NCBI RefSeq assembly: GCF_015207665.1
Contig: NZ_JADEWL010000057.1
Span: forward strand, 1 to 39,882
Length of the DNA: 39,882 nt
Source of the DNA: Plectonema cf. radiosum LEGE 06105
GTDB lineage: Bacteria; Cyanobacteriota; Cyanobacteriia; Cyanobacteriales; Nostocaceae
Direction of reading: 5' to 3'
Under the pieces are notes generated by a model. It saw only the letters and a list, made by a program, of their open reading frames with translations. It ran no database searches and was not told where the DNA came from. Below, one piece after another: positions 7,125 to 14,090 of this stretch; position 1 is the first letter of the stretch; the number at the start of each line of letters is the position of its first letter. A program made the position numbers and the translations under genes.

Positions 7125-7424
7125 TCAAAAATAAGGATTCTTTTTCCATTTATCTTTATCATACTCGGCATGAGTTAGAAAGTATTTGTAGTAGATTGTC
7201 TGGGTTTCATAATCGATGTCTACAATTAGACGGTATGTATTACCTTTAATATTGAAAACTGTAAAATTTCCTACTGCATCAGCAGACGGATAAATTTGTC
7301 GAACATCGTCTAAATGTCGCCATGATGCAGAATTTACAACACGATACCAAGCTTCAACTTGCTCGGCTGCATCTGGATACTTAGCAGTATCAGCACGTAA
7401 ATTGCGAATGCTGATTAAATGCAT
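7125..7424 (-). CDS. higB: HigB-type mRNA interferase toxin
   Basis: 99 residues from ATG 7424. The HigB/RelE-like fold is recognised by MHLISIRNLRADTAKYPDA, VEAWYRVVNSASWRHLDDVRQIYPSADAVGN, then FTVFNIKGNTYRLIVDIDYETQTIYYKYFLTHAEYDK and a basic end. Toxins of this family cut mRNA at the ribosome. The reading frame is open upstream for 43 more codons into the 5' end of a Ser/Thr kinase gene. That extension is kinase-like, not HigB-like, so ATG 7424 is taken as the true start, but a chimeric product cannot be excluded. Ribosome-binding site is weak (AGATAAAT). Partner of higA downstream. Confidence 0.9.
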   Translation of the reverse strand: MHLISIRNLRADTAKYPDAAEQVEAWYRVVNSASWRHLDDVRQIYPSADAVGNFTVFNIKGNTYRLIVDIDYETQTIYYKYFLTHAEYDKDKWKKNPYF

Positions 7425-7553
7425 AATATAAAATTTATCTAAATATTTACACACCCTAGCGCTGTAGGTGATACCAAAACCACCCCCACCTAAAACTTTT
7501 TGAATGATGAATTTACCGTTTTGCAGTTGTTGTTTGGGTGTCCAGAGTTGCAT
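7425..7553 (-). pseudogene. 5' stump of a Ser/Thr protein kinase gene
   Basis: Beginning at ATG 7553, the translation MQLWTPKQQLQNGKFIIQKV continues LGGGGFGITYSA: the opening of a cyanobacterial Hanks-type kinase with its glycine-rich ATP loop (GxGGFGITY) at about residues 22-30. The homology stops at residue 32, before the catalytic Lys, and the frame runs on into higB without a stop. The junction (7449-7458) carries the ACACACCCTA sequence that also ends MITE-like copy B at 6621-6630, pointing to recombination between repeat copies as the cause of truncation. Confidence 0.75.
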
Positions 7554-7715
7554 TTTCCGTGAAGAACTGTTTTTAAGGGATTTGAGGTTAGTCCATTATA
7601 TTCACTACAGGAAAATGCTTAGATTTTTTATTGCGTATGTATTTATTGTTGCGCTTTTGTCAAAATTTTGCATTTGCTTCTATGCTCTAATTTGAGAATA
7701 GAACTTTACAAGCTG

Positions 7716-7787
7716 CTGCCTAGATTTAACGCGAGGCAGAGCCTTTAATAACTGCATTCCTTGCCGGAGAAAAGGAACAAGGAATGC
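7716..7787. terminator. Tandem stem-loops downstream of the 7799 gene
   Basis: A perfect 10-bp stem GCATTCCTTG/CAAGGAATGC (7754-7763/7778-7787, 14-base loop) lies 11 bp beyond the stop of the minus-strand gene ending at 7799. A second hairpin, CTGCCT/AGGCAG (7716-7721/7734-7739), follows it. Placement suggests transcription termination on the minus strand. Confidence 0.6.
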
Positions 7788-7798
7788 TCAATTCCCTA

Positions 7799-8263
7799 TT
7801 ACAAAATTTTATGAGTATGGGAATGCTGTTTTACGTTGTCATCTTTGTTAACTACTCTTTGAGCGTTTAATACTCGCTTTTTCTCTACGGAGTATTGAAA
7901 ATCGCTGTAGGTTCCACCCAAAGGAATTAAAGATTGTGCTGATTCTTTACGTTTGTAAGTGCGTGCTGCGGCAAATGCTCGTTCGCTAAAGTCGTCAACT
8001 ATTTGTGCGGAGTTATCCAATTCTGGTGGTTTACGAGCTGTTTCACCATCTAAGACGCTTCCTAATGTTGTTGCAACAGCTGATTTGTAGGAAGTGGGAA
8101 TACCTTTGAACAGCGATTCTAAGGAAGCTGAGGGGATGGGTTCGATTACGTCAACTTGATGCACTTCTCCCTCTTCTTTGATGAAGCAGGTTGCTAAACC
8201 GATGACTATGTAATCATCTGGGGCTAAATCGGGAGCATTGGGATAAGAAATTGTATTTACCAT
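7799..8263 (-). CDS. Conserved cyanobacterial protein of unknown function
   Basis: 154 residues from ATG 8263. AGAGAAAAG lies just upstream of this ATG, whereas an earlier ATG at 8311 would add a low-complexity polar stretch. No transmembrane segment or catalytic motif is seen. The N-terminal half (ISYPNAPDLAPDDYIVIGLATCFIKEEGEVHQVDVIEPIPSASLE) looks like a compact domain, and the middle contains an Ala-rich helix AFAAARTYKRKE. The tail is His-rich (KQHSHTHKIL) and might bind metal, but that is speculative. I do not recognise a named family. It is followed by two stem-loops and is monocistronic. Confidence 0.7.
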   Translation of the reverse strand: MVNTISYPNAPDLAPDDYIVIGLATCFIKEEGEVHQVDVIEPIPSASLESLFKGIPTSYKSAVATTLGSVLDGETARKPPELDNSAQIVDDFSERAFAAARTYKRKESAQSLIPLGGTYSDFQYSVEKKRVLNAQRVVNKDDNVKQHSHTHKIL

Positions 8264-8435
8264 TTTGTTACTTTTCTCTTGTTTAGAAACCGTAGATGAG
8301 TCGTTGATCAATCGTCAATAAAAATATGTATTGCTTGAAGGCATTCTACCAGTTGCGATCGCAGTGTTATCTGGTAGGGTTTTAAATTGCAATTATTTGT
8401 GATTTTCTGGAATTGACACTGAAGAGTTGGTATCT

Positions 8436-8624
8436 ATGATTAATTTGCATTCATTACAGTGTAATTATGCTGTGTTTGGTCGTGGAGAGTGTCAACTATA
8501 TATTTGGGATAGTTGGACATTGGCAATTACGGATAATCAATCCGAACACGGGGGGCATCACAAAAAGCGCGAACCTACTATCAGTTTATTTTATAAAATT
8601 ACCAACTCAGGCAGGATGATATGA
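8436..8624 (+). CDS. Small hypothetical ORF coupled to the TPR gene
   Basis: 62 codons from ATG 8436 (TTG 8427 is also in frame). The product has two Cys and several aromatic residues, with no recognised domain. Its stop overlaps the start of the TPR gene as ATGA (8621-8624), and the downstream gene's AGGA sits inside this ORF. That argues for translational coupling, and therefore for the ORF being real or serving as a leader peptide. Otherwise support is slight. Confidence 0.4.
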   Translation: MINLHSLQCNYAVFGRGECQLYIWDSWTLAITDNQSEHGGHHKKREPTISLFYKITNSGRMI

Positions 8625-9349
8625 AGATTCACTTATTTTCAACATTCGGTGACAAGCAAGATAATATCGGCAGACTTAAGACTGCAAAATTTACTGCTCA
8701 TGACCATAGCCATGAGGATAGTAATACTAAATTATACGACAATTATCCAGATAAAGATTTACGCTCTCGTGCTTTAAAGTCAGCCAAAAAAGGTGACTTT
8801 TATGTGGCGATCGCCGTTTTTAATCAGTTGATTGAGCGTCATCCTGGTAACGCGATTGATTACAACAATCGGGGATTGGTTTATTTTCAGAGCGGTGAAG
8901 AACAAAAAGCGGTTCGTGATTTTAACAAAGCGTTACAACTAAATCCTACTTTGGCTAGTGCTTACAACAATCGAGCCAACTATTATGCTGCGATTGGAGA
9001 TTTAGAAGCTGCATTAGGTGATTATGAAAAAGCTTTAGATTTAGATCCCAGTCATGTTAGAGCCTGGATTAACCGGGGTATCACCTTGCGCGAGTTAGGA
9101 GAATATACAGAAGCTATCGATAATTTTGAAACAGCGTTATTTTTTGGCAAATTGCAAAGTCATATTTTAGCTGAAAGAGGCAGAACTTACCATATCTGGG
9201 GCGAATGGAATATTGCGATCGCCGATTATTATCGTGCTTTAAAGCAATTACCACCTAGAGCTAATAAAACCGATAATTTAACATTTAACTTGCGTGTGCA
9301 AGTAGAAAGCTGGTTAAATGAACTACTGCTTCCCATGCATCCGGAATGA
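8621..9349 (+). CDS. Tetratricopeptide-repeat (TPR) protein
   Basis: 242 residues. A polar N-terminal region of about 45 residues leads into roughly five TPR units (residues about 48-215). Units such as AIDYNNRGLVYFQSGEEQKA, ASAYNNRANYYAAIGDLEAA and VRAWINRGITLRELGEYTEA show the W/LG/Y/A/F/A/P pattern. The last unit (HILAERGRTYHIWGEWNIA) is slightly divergent. No signal peptide is evident. It probably acts as a scaffold for protein-protein contacts; the partner is unknown. It overlaps the preceding small ORF by four bases and has AGGA five bases before the ATG. Confidence 0.9.
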   Translation: MKIHLFSTFGDKQDNIGRLKTAKFTAHDHSHEDSNTKLYDNYPDKDLRSRALKSAKKGDFYVAIAVFNQLIERHPGNAIDYNNRGLVYFQSGEEQKAVRDFNKALQLNPTLASAYNNRANYYAAIGDLEAALGDYEKALDLDPSHVRAWINRGITLRELGEYTEAIDNFETALFFGKLQSHILAERGRTYHIWGEWNIAIADYYRALKQLPPRANKTDNLTFNLRVQVESWLNELLLPMHPE

Positions 9350-9420
9350 GAAATCTGGGAATAAATACAACTAAACTTTTAAATTTTTCAGAAATATTTG
9401 ATCGTAATTCATTCTTTCTA

Positions 9421-9496
9421 GTTGCTAATAGCTAATAGATGATAATTATATTGCAAAGTAACGTGATAATTAGCAACTAATTATTAACTATTAGCT
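9421..9496. repeat. Competing inverted repeats in an intergenic region
   Basis: GTTGCTAAT (9421-9429) pairs perfectly with ATTAGCAAC (9469-9477), while the overlapping region 9430-9448 pairs at most positions with 9478-9496 (CTAATAG/CTATTAG core). The units resemble the simple TAGCTAATAG-type repeats scattered in Nostocales spacers. They lie between the convergent TPR gene and the 9587 gene, suggesting a bidirectional terminator. Confidence 0.45.
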
Positions 9497-9586
9497 GTTA
9501 GGTAACGCAACTCTTTTTTGACTCACTATATAGGGACAAAAAGCAAGAAAATTTATTCTACTCAAAAATAATATTCCCTCAAGATA

Positions 9587-9994
9587 TTAAGGTGTATATT
9601 CTCTGACTTCAGCCGGTGTTGTCTGGTTCGTCAATACAATTCTTTTTTGATTAAGCGGTATCAGATTTCCCTGTTGTTGCATCACCCTATTAGCTTGACG
9701 AGAATCAAAAGTTTGATCAAATTCTGCCCTTAAATTATTCACACGTTCTTGAGTAGTGTTAACTTCGGTACGTAATTGTCGCAGCTTTTCTTGTCCAGAC
9801 CAATGATGAGGTAAAAGTTGAGTTAAAGCCGATACTGCTGCGGCGGAAATCGCCAAGTTAACCCCTATTTTTACTGTTGTTTCCAACGCCATTATTTGAT
9901 AAGAACGTTGCCGTAGATGACGATGAGGTCTAGCAACATTCCTGCGCCGCTGTATCGGCTGTAGTTCCGGGTTAGACGGTTGAATTGCATTCAT
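9587..9994 (-). CDS. Conserved cyanobacterial single-pass membrane protein with coiled coil
   Basis: 135 residues. An Arg/His-rich cytoplasmic N-terminus (residues 1-33) precedes a hydrophobic helix (VKIGVNLAISAAAVSALTQLL, split about residues 41-61), then a coiled-coil-like stretch (EKLRQLRTEVNTTQERVNNLRAEFDQTF) and a polar tail. The layout resembles septal FtsL/DivIC-type proteins, but I recognise no specific family. An AAGGAG lies 15 bases upstream of the chosen ATG, rather far; a downstream ATG at residue 35 would start just before the membrane helix. It lies 270 bp downstream of psaM on the same strand. Confidence 0.65.
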   Translation of the reverse strand: MNAIQPSNPELQPIQRRRNVARPHRHLRQRSYQIMALETTVKIGVNLAISAAAVSALTQLLPHHWSGQEKLRQLRTEVNTTQERVNNLRAEFDQTFDSRQANRVMQQQGNLIPLNQKRIVLTNQTTPAEVREYTP

Positions 9995-10263
9995 GGTAAT
10001 AGACTTAATCTCCTTAAAAAGAACGAATTTTTCGTAAATTTCGTAAATATCTAATATCGATTATTTACGGGTTTCACGTGCTGCCATCTTACTTCATTTT
10101 TTTCAAACTGCTACACTTAGAACTAGCGTCAAAAAAATAACCCTGGCATTTATAAGTGGCTTTTCTTAAGTAGCTTACAAACAAAAGTTACAAGCTTCCG
10201 GAAAATGCACTTAATGTTGCCAGGATTACAAACTCTACATTCGTTTTAAGAATTAAGAATTAC

Positions 10264-10359
10264 TTACTTGTAGAGTTCAGTTGCTAAACGCCAAGCCAAA
10301 ACACCTGGAATCAGTGCTACAACTAAAGCGATATAAACTTGAGTGTCTGAAATTGACAT
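10264..10359 (-). CDS. psaM: Photosystem I reaction centre subunit XII
   Basis: A 31-codon gene, ATG 10359 to TAA 10264. The product, MSISDTQVYIALVVALIP then GVLAWRLATELYK, matches PsaM nearly throughout: a single thylakoid membrane helix with the conserved LAWRLATELYK end. PsaM lies at the PSI periphery and contributes to trimer formation and carotenoid/chlorophyll binding. A good Shine-Dalgarno GGAG lies nine bases before the ATG (10369-10372). An unrelated frame on the plus strand across the same DNA is not credible. The gene is monocistronic or leads toward the 9587-9994 gene. Confidence 0.96.
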   Translation of the reverse strand: MSISDTQVYIALVVALIPGVLAWRLATELYK

Positions 10360-10501
10360 ATCAGAAATCTCCTAATCTCAATAAAGGTGATTATTACTTC
10401 ATTTTCTACTTTTCACTGTTTTACCCGAATTGGGAAATAAGTTGTAACAAGATGCAACAATTAGAAATGGGGAATAGGGAAAAAGTTAGGAGTTGTTGTA
10501 G

Positions 10502-10524
10502 AGACGTAGCCGGGCGTTACGTCT
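10502..10524. repeat. AGACGTA/TACGTCT hairpin repeat
   Basis: A 7-bp stem with a 9-base loop, part of the GTAGAGACG-type dispersed hairpin family also seen at 19611-19640. It is followed by an ACCTTTGACCT-like tandem array (about 10550-10585) running up to the FGGY kinase start. Confidence 0.5.
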
Positions 10525-10591
10525 GTACGGGAGTTAGGAATTTTTCACCTTTGACCTCTAACCTTTAACCTTTGACCTTTGACCTGAAAAA

Positions 10592-11851
10592 ATGTATTTA
10601 GGTATAGATTTCGGAACTTCTGGTGCTAGGGGTATTGTAATCGACTCTGCGGGAAAAATCGTAGCGGAGGTCAGATTGGCTTTTGACGTGTCTTGCGAGA
10701 CTAATTTAACAAATTGCTGGGAAACTGCTTTATTTAGTCTTCTAGAGCAAATTAACAAGAAATTACGCCAAGAAATTACCCGGATTGCAATTAACGGTAC
10801 TTCTTCGACAGTGTTACTGTGCGATGCTGGGGGAAATCCTGTTGATGCACCTTTACTCTACAATGATGCACGGGGAGCGGCGATGGGGGATAAGTTAAAA
10901 GACATTGCACCGGCAAATCATACTGCATTGAGCGCTACTTCTAGCCTTGTAAAGCTGTTGTGGATGATGGAATTACCTTCTTTTGCAAAAGCTAAATATT
11001 TTTTACATCAAGCAGATTGGTTGGGATTTCTCTTGCATGGGAAGTTGGGTATTAGCGATTATCACAATGCTTTAAAACTAGGTTATGACGTAGAAACATT
11101 GCAATATCCGAAATGGTTTAGCAAATTACAGATATCAATTCATCTACCAAAAGTAACAATTCCGGGAAATCCTATCGGTGAATTGCGTTCCGATATTGCT
11201 GATAAATACAACTTTCCTAAAAATTGCTTAGTGTGTGCGGGTACGACAGATAGTATTGCAGCATTTCTCGGTAGTGGCGCAAATTCTCCCGGTGAAGCGG
11301 TAACTTCTTTGGGTTCTACATTAGTTTTAAAACTATTGAGTCGTACTCGTGTAGATAATTTTCAATACGGAATTTATAGTCATCGTTTTGGAGATTTATG
11401 GTTAACCGGGGGTGCTTCTAATACGGGTGGTGCTGTATTAAAGCAATTTTTTAGTAATGAGGAATTAGAAAAAATTAGTAATGAAATAGATGTAAAAAAA
11501 TCAAGTGGTTTAAATTATTATCCATTATTAAAACCCGGAGAACGTTTTCCAATTAATGACTCTAATTTACCACCCCAATTAGAACCGCGCCCTGATAATT
11601 CTGTAGAATTTCTACATGGGTTGTTAGAAAGTATGGCTCGAATTGAAGCGCGAGGATATGAGTTATTGCAAGAGCTTGGAGCAGATAATTTAAGTTGTGT
11701 TTATACGGCTGGTGGTGGTGCAAAAAATCTTGTTTGGAGCGAGATTAGAAAGCAATATTTAGGAGTTCCAGTAGTTTCTTCGATAAATACAGAAGCCGCT
11801 TATGGTAGCGCCTTATTAGCAATGCGAGGTTTAGCAAATTTTAGACATTAA
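10592..11851 (+). CDS. FGGY-family sugar kinase, probably D-ribulose kinase
   Basis: 419 residues with the two-domain FGGY fold. The phosphate-binding GIDFGTSGARG is at residues 4-14 (Asp6) and the probable catalytic base Asp220 is in GTTDSIAAFLGSG; a C-terminal ATP-binding part includes GGASNTGGAV and YTAGGGAKN. Length and motifs fit the cyanobacterial/plant XK-1 group rather than true xylulokinases. The S. elongatus member (SePSK, 426 residues, Asp8/Asp221) phosphorylates D-ribulose. Start at ATG 10592 begins exactly at the domain; no clear Shine-Dalgarno, as the leader is a tandem repeat. Its stop overlaps the convergent membrane protein gene by four bases. Confidence 0.9.
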   Translation: MYLGIDFGTSGARGIVIDSAGKIVAEVRLAFDVSCETNLTNCWETALFSLLEQINKKLRQEITRIAINGTSSTVLLCDAGGNPVDAPLLYNDARGAAMGDKLKDIAPANHTALSATSSLVKLLWMMELPSFAKAKYFLHQADWLGFLLHGKLGISDYHNALKLGYDVETLQYPKWFSKLQISIHLPKVTIPGNPIGELRSDIADKYNFPKNCLVCAGTTDSIAAFLGSGANSPGEAVTSLGSTLVLKLLSRTRVDNFQYGIYSHRFGDLWLTGGASNTGGAVLKQFFSNEELEKISNEIDVKKSSGLNYYPLLKPGERFPINDSNLPPQLEPRPDNSVEFLHGLLESMARIEARGYELLQELGADNLSCVYTAGGGAKNLVWSEIRKQYLGVPVVSSINTEAAYGSALLAMRGLANFRH

Positions 11852-12360
11852 TACTTCAAAGGTATTTTTAAGAATTTAGATATAGTTTTTGCAATGATAA
11901 AAGATTTTTTGGATGTTGGGAAATAGCCGATATTTATATATTTGTGAGATTTGAAATATAGTCTAACTAAATAATTTTTATCATCATCACGATGAACGCT
12001 TGTTCTTTTAATCGCTATAAACCTAATATTTTTTAAAGGATATTCAGCGATATATACTTTGTTAGCAAATAATTCTATACGTTTATGAATAAACTTATTA
12101 ACACTAGTATTGATTGCAAAATAATTAGATTCGCTAGTATCAAAACGAATTAATAATATTCCAGGAATTAATAAAAATAAACTAAATAAGATTAAACTTA
12201 GCTTGACTTTTAGATTATCAGCACCAGACAGAATCCAAAAAAATCCTGCCATAATAAATAAATTGATAATTAGTAAACGAAAAGAGAATTTTCTGCGATT
12301 TCTTACCTCTTTTAAATCACTTAATACCAGCAGACTAACCGTCTTTTTTACAACTTTCAT
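11848..12360 (-). CDS. Hypothetical two-helix membrane protein
   Basis: 170 residues from ATG 12360; a TTG two codons earlier is also in frame. Two hydrophobic helices (about residues 26-45 and 53-72: LLIINLFIMAGFFWILSG and LSLILFSLFLLIPGILLI) are followed by a basic soluble domain of mostly beta character with IRFIAIKRTSVHRDD and NYLVRLYFKSHKYINIGYF. This resembles PH-like or DUF-type membrane-associated domains, but no family is recognised. Very AT-rich with Lys/Ile-heavy coding, unlike its neighbours, so possibly acquired. Confidence 0.6.
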   Translation of the reverse strand: MKVVKKTVSLLVLSDLKEVRNRRKFSFRLLIINLFIMAGFFWILSGADNLKVKLSLILFSLFLLIPGILLIRFDTSESNYFAINTSVNKFIHKRIELFANKVYIAEYPLKNIRFIAIKRTSVHRDDDKNYLVRLYFKSHKYINIGYFPTSKKSFIIAKTISKFLKIPLKY

Positions 12361-12492
12361 TGACAAGTAGCCTGTTTCTACTCGTAAGTATTTTTCCTGA
12401 GTTATAACTCAGAAATTATATCTTGTAAAATAATACCTAAAAATTCTCGGTTAATTTGATACTGGTAATACGGTTAATCATATTTTATTATT

Positions 12493-12526
12493 AAACCGCA
12501 GAGACGCAGAGGACGCTGAGAAAGAA
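12493..12526. repeat. Left arm of the inverted repeat enclosing the GxxExxY gene
   Basis: A 34-bp arm starting AAACCGCAGAGACGC. It matches the reverse complement of the arm at 12917-12950 at 30 of 34 positions. It ends one base before the stop codon of the GxxExxY gene. Confidence 0.8.
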
Positions 12527-12913
12527 TTAGGAAGAGAGAATGAGGCGTTTTATCCCTTGTTTGAGAATGGGAACATTGAAGTTTATGAGTAATCCGAGAG
12601 GTTTTTGAGTCGTTTTTAGGTAAGAAATAACTTGGGCTTCATGCTTAGAGGTTAAGTTTTCTACAGCTTTCAATTCCACAACTAAAATATCACTAACTAA
12701 AAAATCTAATCTTCCTTCACCAACAGGATGTCCTTTATAACTTACAGCTATAGGAAATTGATCGCGATAAGGTATTTTGCGTTGCGAAAATTCTACAGCC
12801 AATGCTTCTTGATAAACTGACTCCAAAAAACCCGCTCCCAAAATCCGATGCACCTCAATAGCAGCCCCAATCACACCATAAGTCAACTGCTCCAACCCAC
12901 CAAACTCTCTCAT
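12527..12913 (-). CDS. GxxExxY family protein
   Basis: 128 residues with the defining motif GAGFLESVYQEAL (G-x-x-E-x-x-Y, about residues 27-39). A nuclease-like core follows: HPVGEGRLDFLVSDILVVELKAV, in which the Asp and the E-L-K triad look like a PD-(D/E)XK active site, then SKHEAQVISYLK and a C-terminal GLLINFNVPILKQGIKR. The biochemical role of the family is unknown; a nuclease fold is the common reading. The gene is wrapped by 34-bp inverted repeats that touch both ends: one arm ends a base before the stop, the other starts four bases before the ATG and supplies the GAGGAA ribosome-binding site. That suggests a self-contained mobile cassette. Confidence 0.93.
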   Translation of the reverse strand: MREFGGLEQLTYGVIGAAIEVHRILGAGFLESVYQEALAVEFSQRKIPYRDQFPIAVSYKGHPVGEGRLDFLVSDILVVELKAVENLTSKHEAQVISYLKTTQKPLGLLINFNVPILKQGIKRLILSS

Positions 12914-12916
12914 ACT

Positions 12917-12950
12917 TTCTTCCTCTGCGCCCTCAGCGTCTCTGCGGTTT
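12917..12950. repeat. Right arm of the inverted repeat enclosing the GxxExxY gene
   Basis: A 34-bp arm ending GCGTCTCTGCGGTTT. On the minus strand it forms the whole visible leader of the GxxExxY gene, and its inner end (GCAGAGGAAGAA) provides the Shine-Dalgarno sequence four to ten bases before the ATG. Confidence 0.8.
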
Positions 12951-12989
12951 TTTTCTCTTTTCCTAGTATTCCCCGCAAAAACCCAAAAC

Positions 12990-13925
12990 TCACCCTTCCC
13001 CCAAACTCCTCAAAGCCAACAAACCAGCACCATAAACAGCTTCAAACCTCGGAAAAATCACCTTAACTTCCGCAAACTTATCAACAATCGAAGCAGTAAA
13101 CCTCTCCCACATCTGACACTTACACTTCCAAACACTTCCCGTAGTAACTACCTCTAAAAAATCTCCCTCAACAAAAATTCCATCAATAACAGTTACCGTA
13201 GCTTTCACCAACTCACTCACAGCATCATCAATAATCCTATTCGCCACTTCATCACCTGATGCTGCTGCATTATCAACAATTGGAGCTAAAGCAGCGATTT
13301 CTTTTACACCCCATCCCCGTCGATAAACTACTTCTATTAATTCTTCTATATTGCTTAAACCAAGATGATTTTTAAAAACTTCTATCAAACTAGTTGATTT
13401 TTCACGTCTATCATAAGCTTTTAAAGCTGCTTGCATTCCCGCAACTGCAATTTTATAAGCTCCACCTTCATCACCCAAAATATATCCCCAACCACCGACT
13501 CTTTTGGTTTCTCCTTTGATATTTCTACCGAAAACTATCGAACCAGTTCCCGCAGCAACTACAATTCCCACATCGTTACCAATTCCACCTACTAAAGCAA
13601 TTAATGCATCGTGAGAAATAATGATATTTTGTGGTTTTATATTACTAATTATGGGTATATTTTTAACTATATTTTTGATTAATTCAATATCTCTCGAACG
13701 TCCGACACCAGCTAATCCCAAACAAATTCCTTGTATTTGAATATTTTCTATTTCAAATATTGCTTTACTAATTGCAGATTCTATCGAATATTTTGCTGCT
13801 TCAAGTCCCACACTTTGATAATTGGAAGAACCAGCTTCACTACGTCCCAAAATTTGACGTTTATCATCCATTAAGACGCAAATTGTTTTACTTCCACCAC
13901 CATCTATTCCTAAAACGTAAGACAT
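12990..13925 (-). CDS. N-acetylglucosamine kinase-like (BadF/BadG/BcrA/BcrD ATPase family)
   Basis: 311 residues of the ASKHA fold: phosphate 1 motif GIDGGGSKT (residues 5-13), SHDALIALVGGIGNDVGIVVAAGTGSIVFG with the phosphate 2 loop, and GGWGYILGDEGGAYKI. This is the pattern of eukaryotic NAGK-like amino-sugar kinases, which phosphorylate GlcNAc or related sugars (MurNAc, glucosamine). The C-terminal VTTGSVWKC block also matches. An AmpG-like permease gene lies 165 bp upstream on the same strand, so uptake and phosphorylation of cell-wall-derived amino sugars is likely. The gene ends about 40 bp from the GxxExxY cassette. Substrate is not determined by sequence. Confidence 0.87.
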   Translation of the reverse strand: MSYVLGIDGGGSKTICVLMDDKRQILGRSEAGSSNYQSVGLEAAKYSIESAISKAIFEIENIQIQGICLGLAGVGRSRDIELIKNIVKNIPIISNIKPQNIIISHDALIALVGGIGNDVGIVVAAGTGSIVFGRNIKGETKRVGGWGYILGDEGGAYKIAVAGMQAALKAYDRREKSTSLIEVFKNHLGLSNIEELIEVVYRRGWGVKEIAALAPIVDNAAASGDEVANRIIDDAVSELVKATVTVIDGIFVEGDFLEVVTTGSVWKCKCQMWERFTASIVDKFAEVKVIFPRFEAVYGAGLLALRSLGEG

Positions 13926-13978
13926 ATAATTTTAGATTTTAGATTATAGATATTTATCTAAAAAGATGAGTTGTAGTT

Positions 13979-14057
13979 GTAGGTTGGGTTGAACGGAATG
14001 AAACCCAACAATACCAAAGTTTTTGCTTGTTGGGCTTCGTTCCTCAGCCCAACCTAC
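13979..14057. repeat. GTAGGTTGGGTT inverted repeat between permease and kinase
   Basis: Arms at 13979-14011 and 14027-14057 begin GTAGGTTGGGTT and end AACCCAACCTAC-like (CCCAACCTAC), pairing imperfectly over about 30 bases. It is the same dispersed family as 5178-5390. Located between the permease stop and the kinase start, it could reduce read-through or act as a processing site. Confidence 0.65.
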
Positions 14058-14090
14058 GTTCTAATCCTCAGAAGTCGTTTTAATCATTCT

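Noticed and set aside
7504-7695. Plus-strand ORF of 63 codons with a hydrophobic end
   Set aside because: Overlaps the kinase stump in antisense; AT-rich chance hydrophobic codons, no ribosome-binding site.
10281-10568. Plus-strand ORF of 95 codons
   Set aside because: It runs antisense to psaM, starts at a weak codon and has no recognisable protein features.
12848-13066. Plus-strand ORF of 72 codons over the GxxExxY start and kinase end
   Set aside because: Antisense to two well-supported genes and crosses the inverted repeat; Ser/Pro-rich low-complexity translation.
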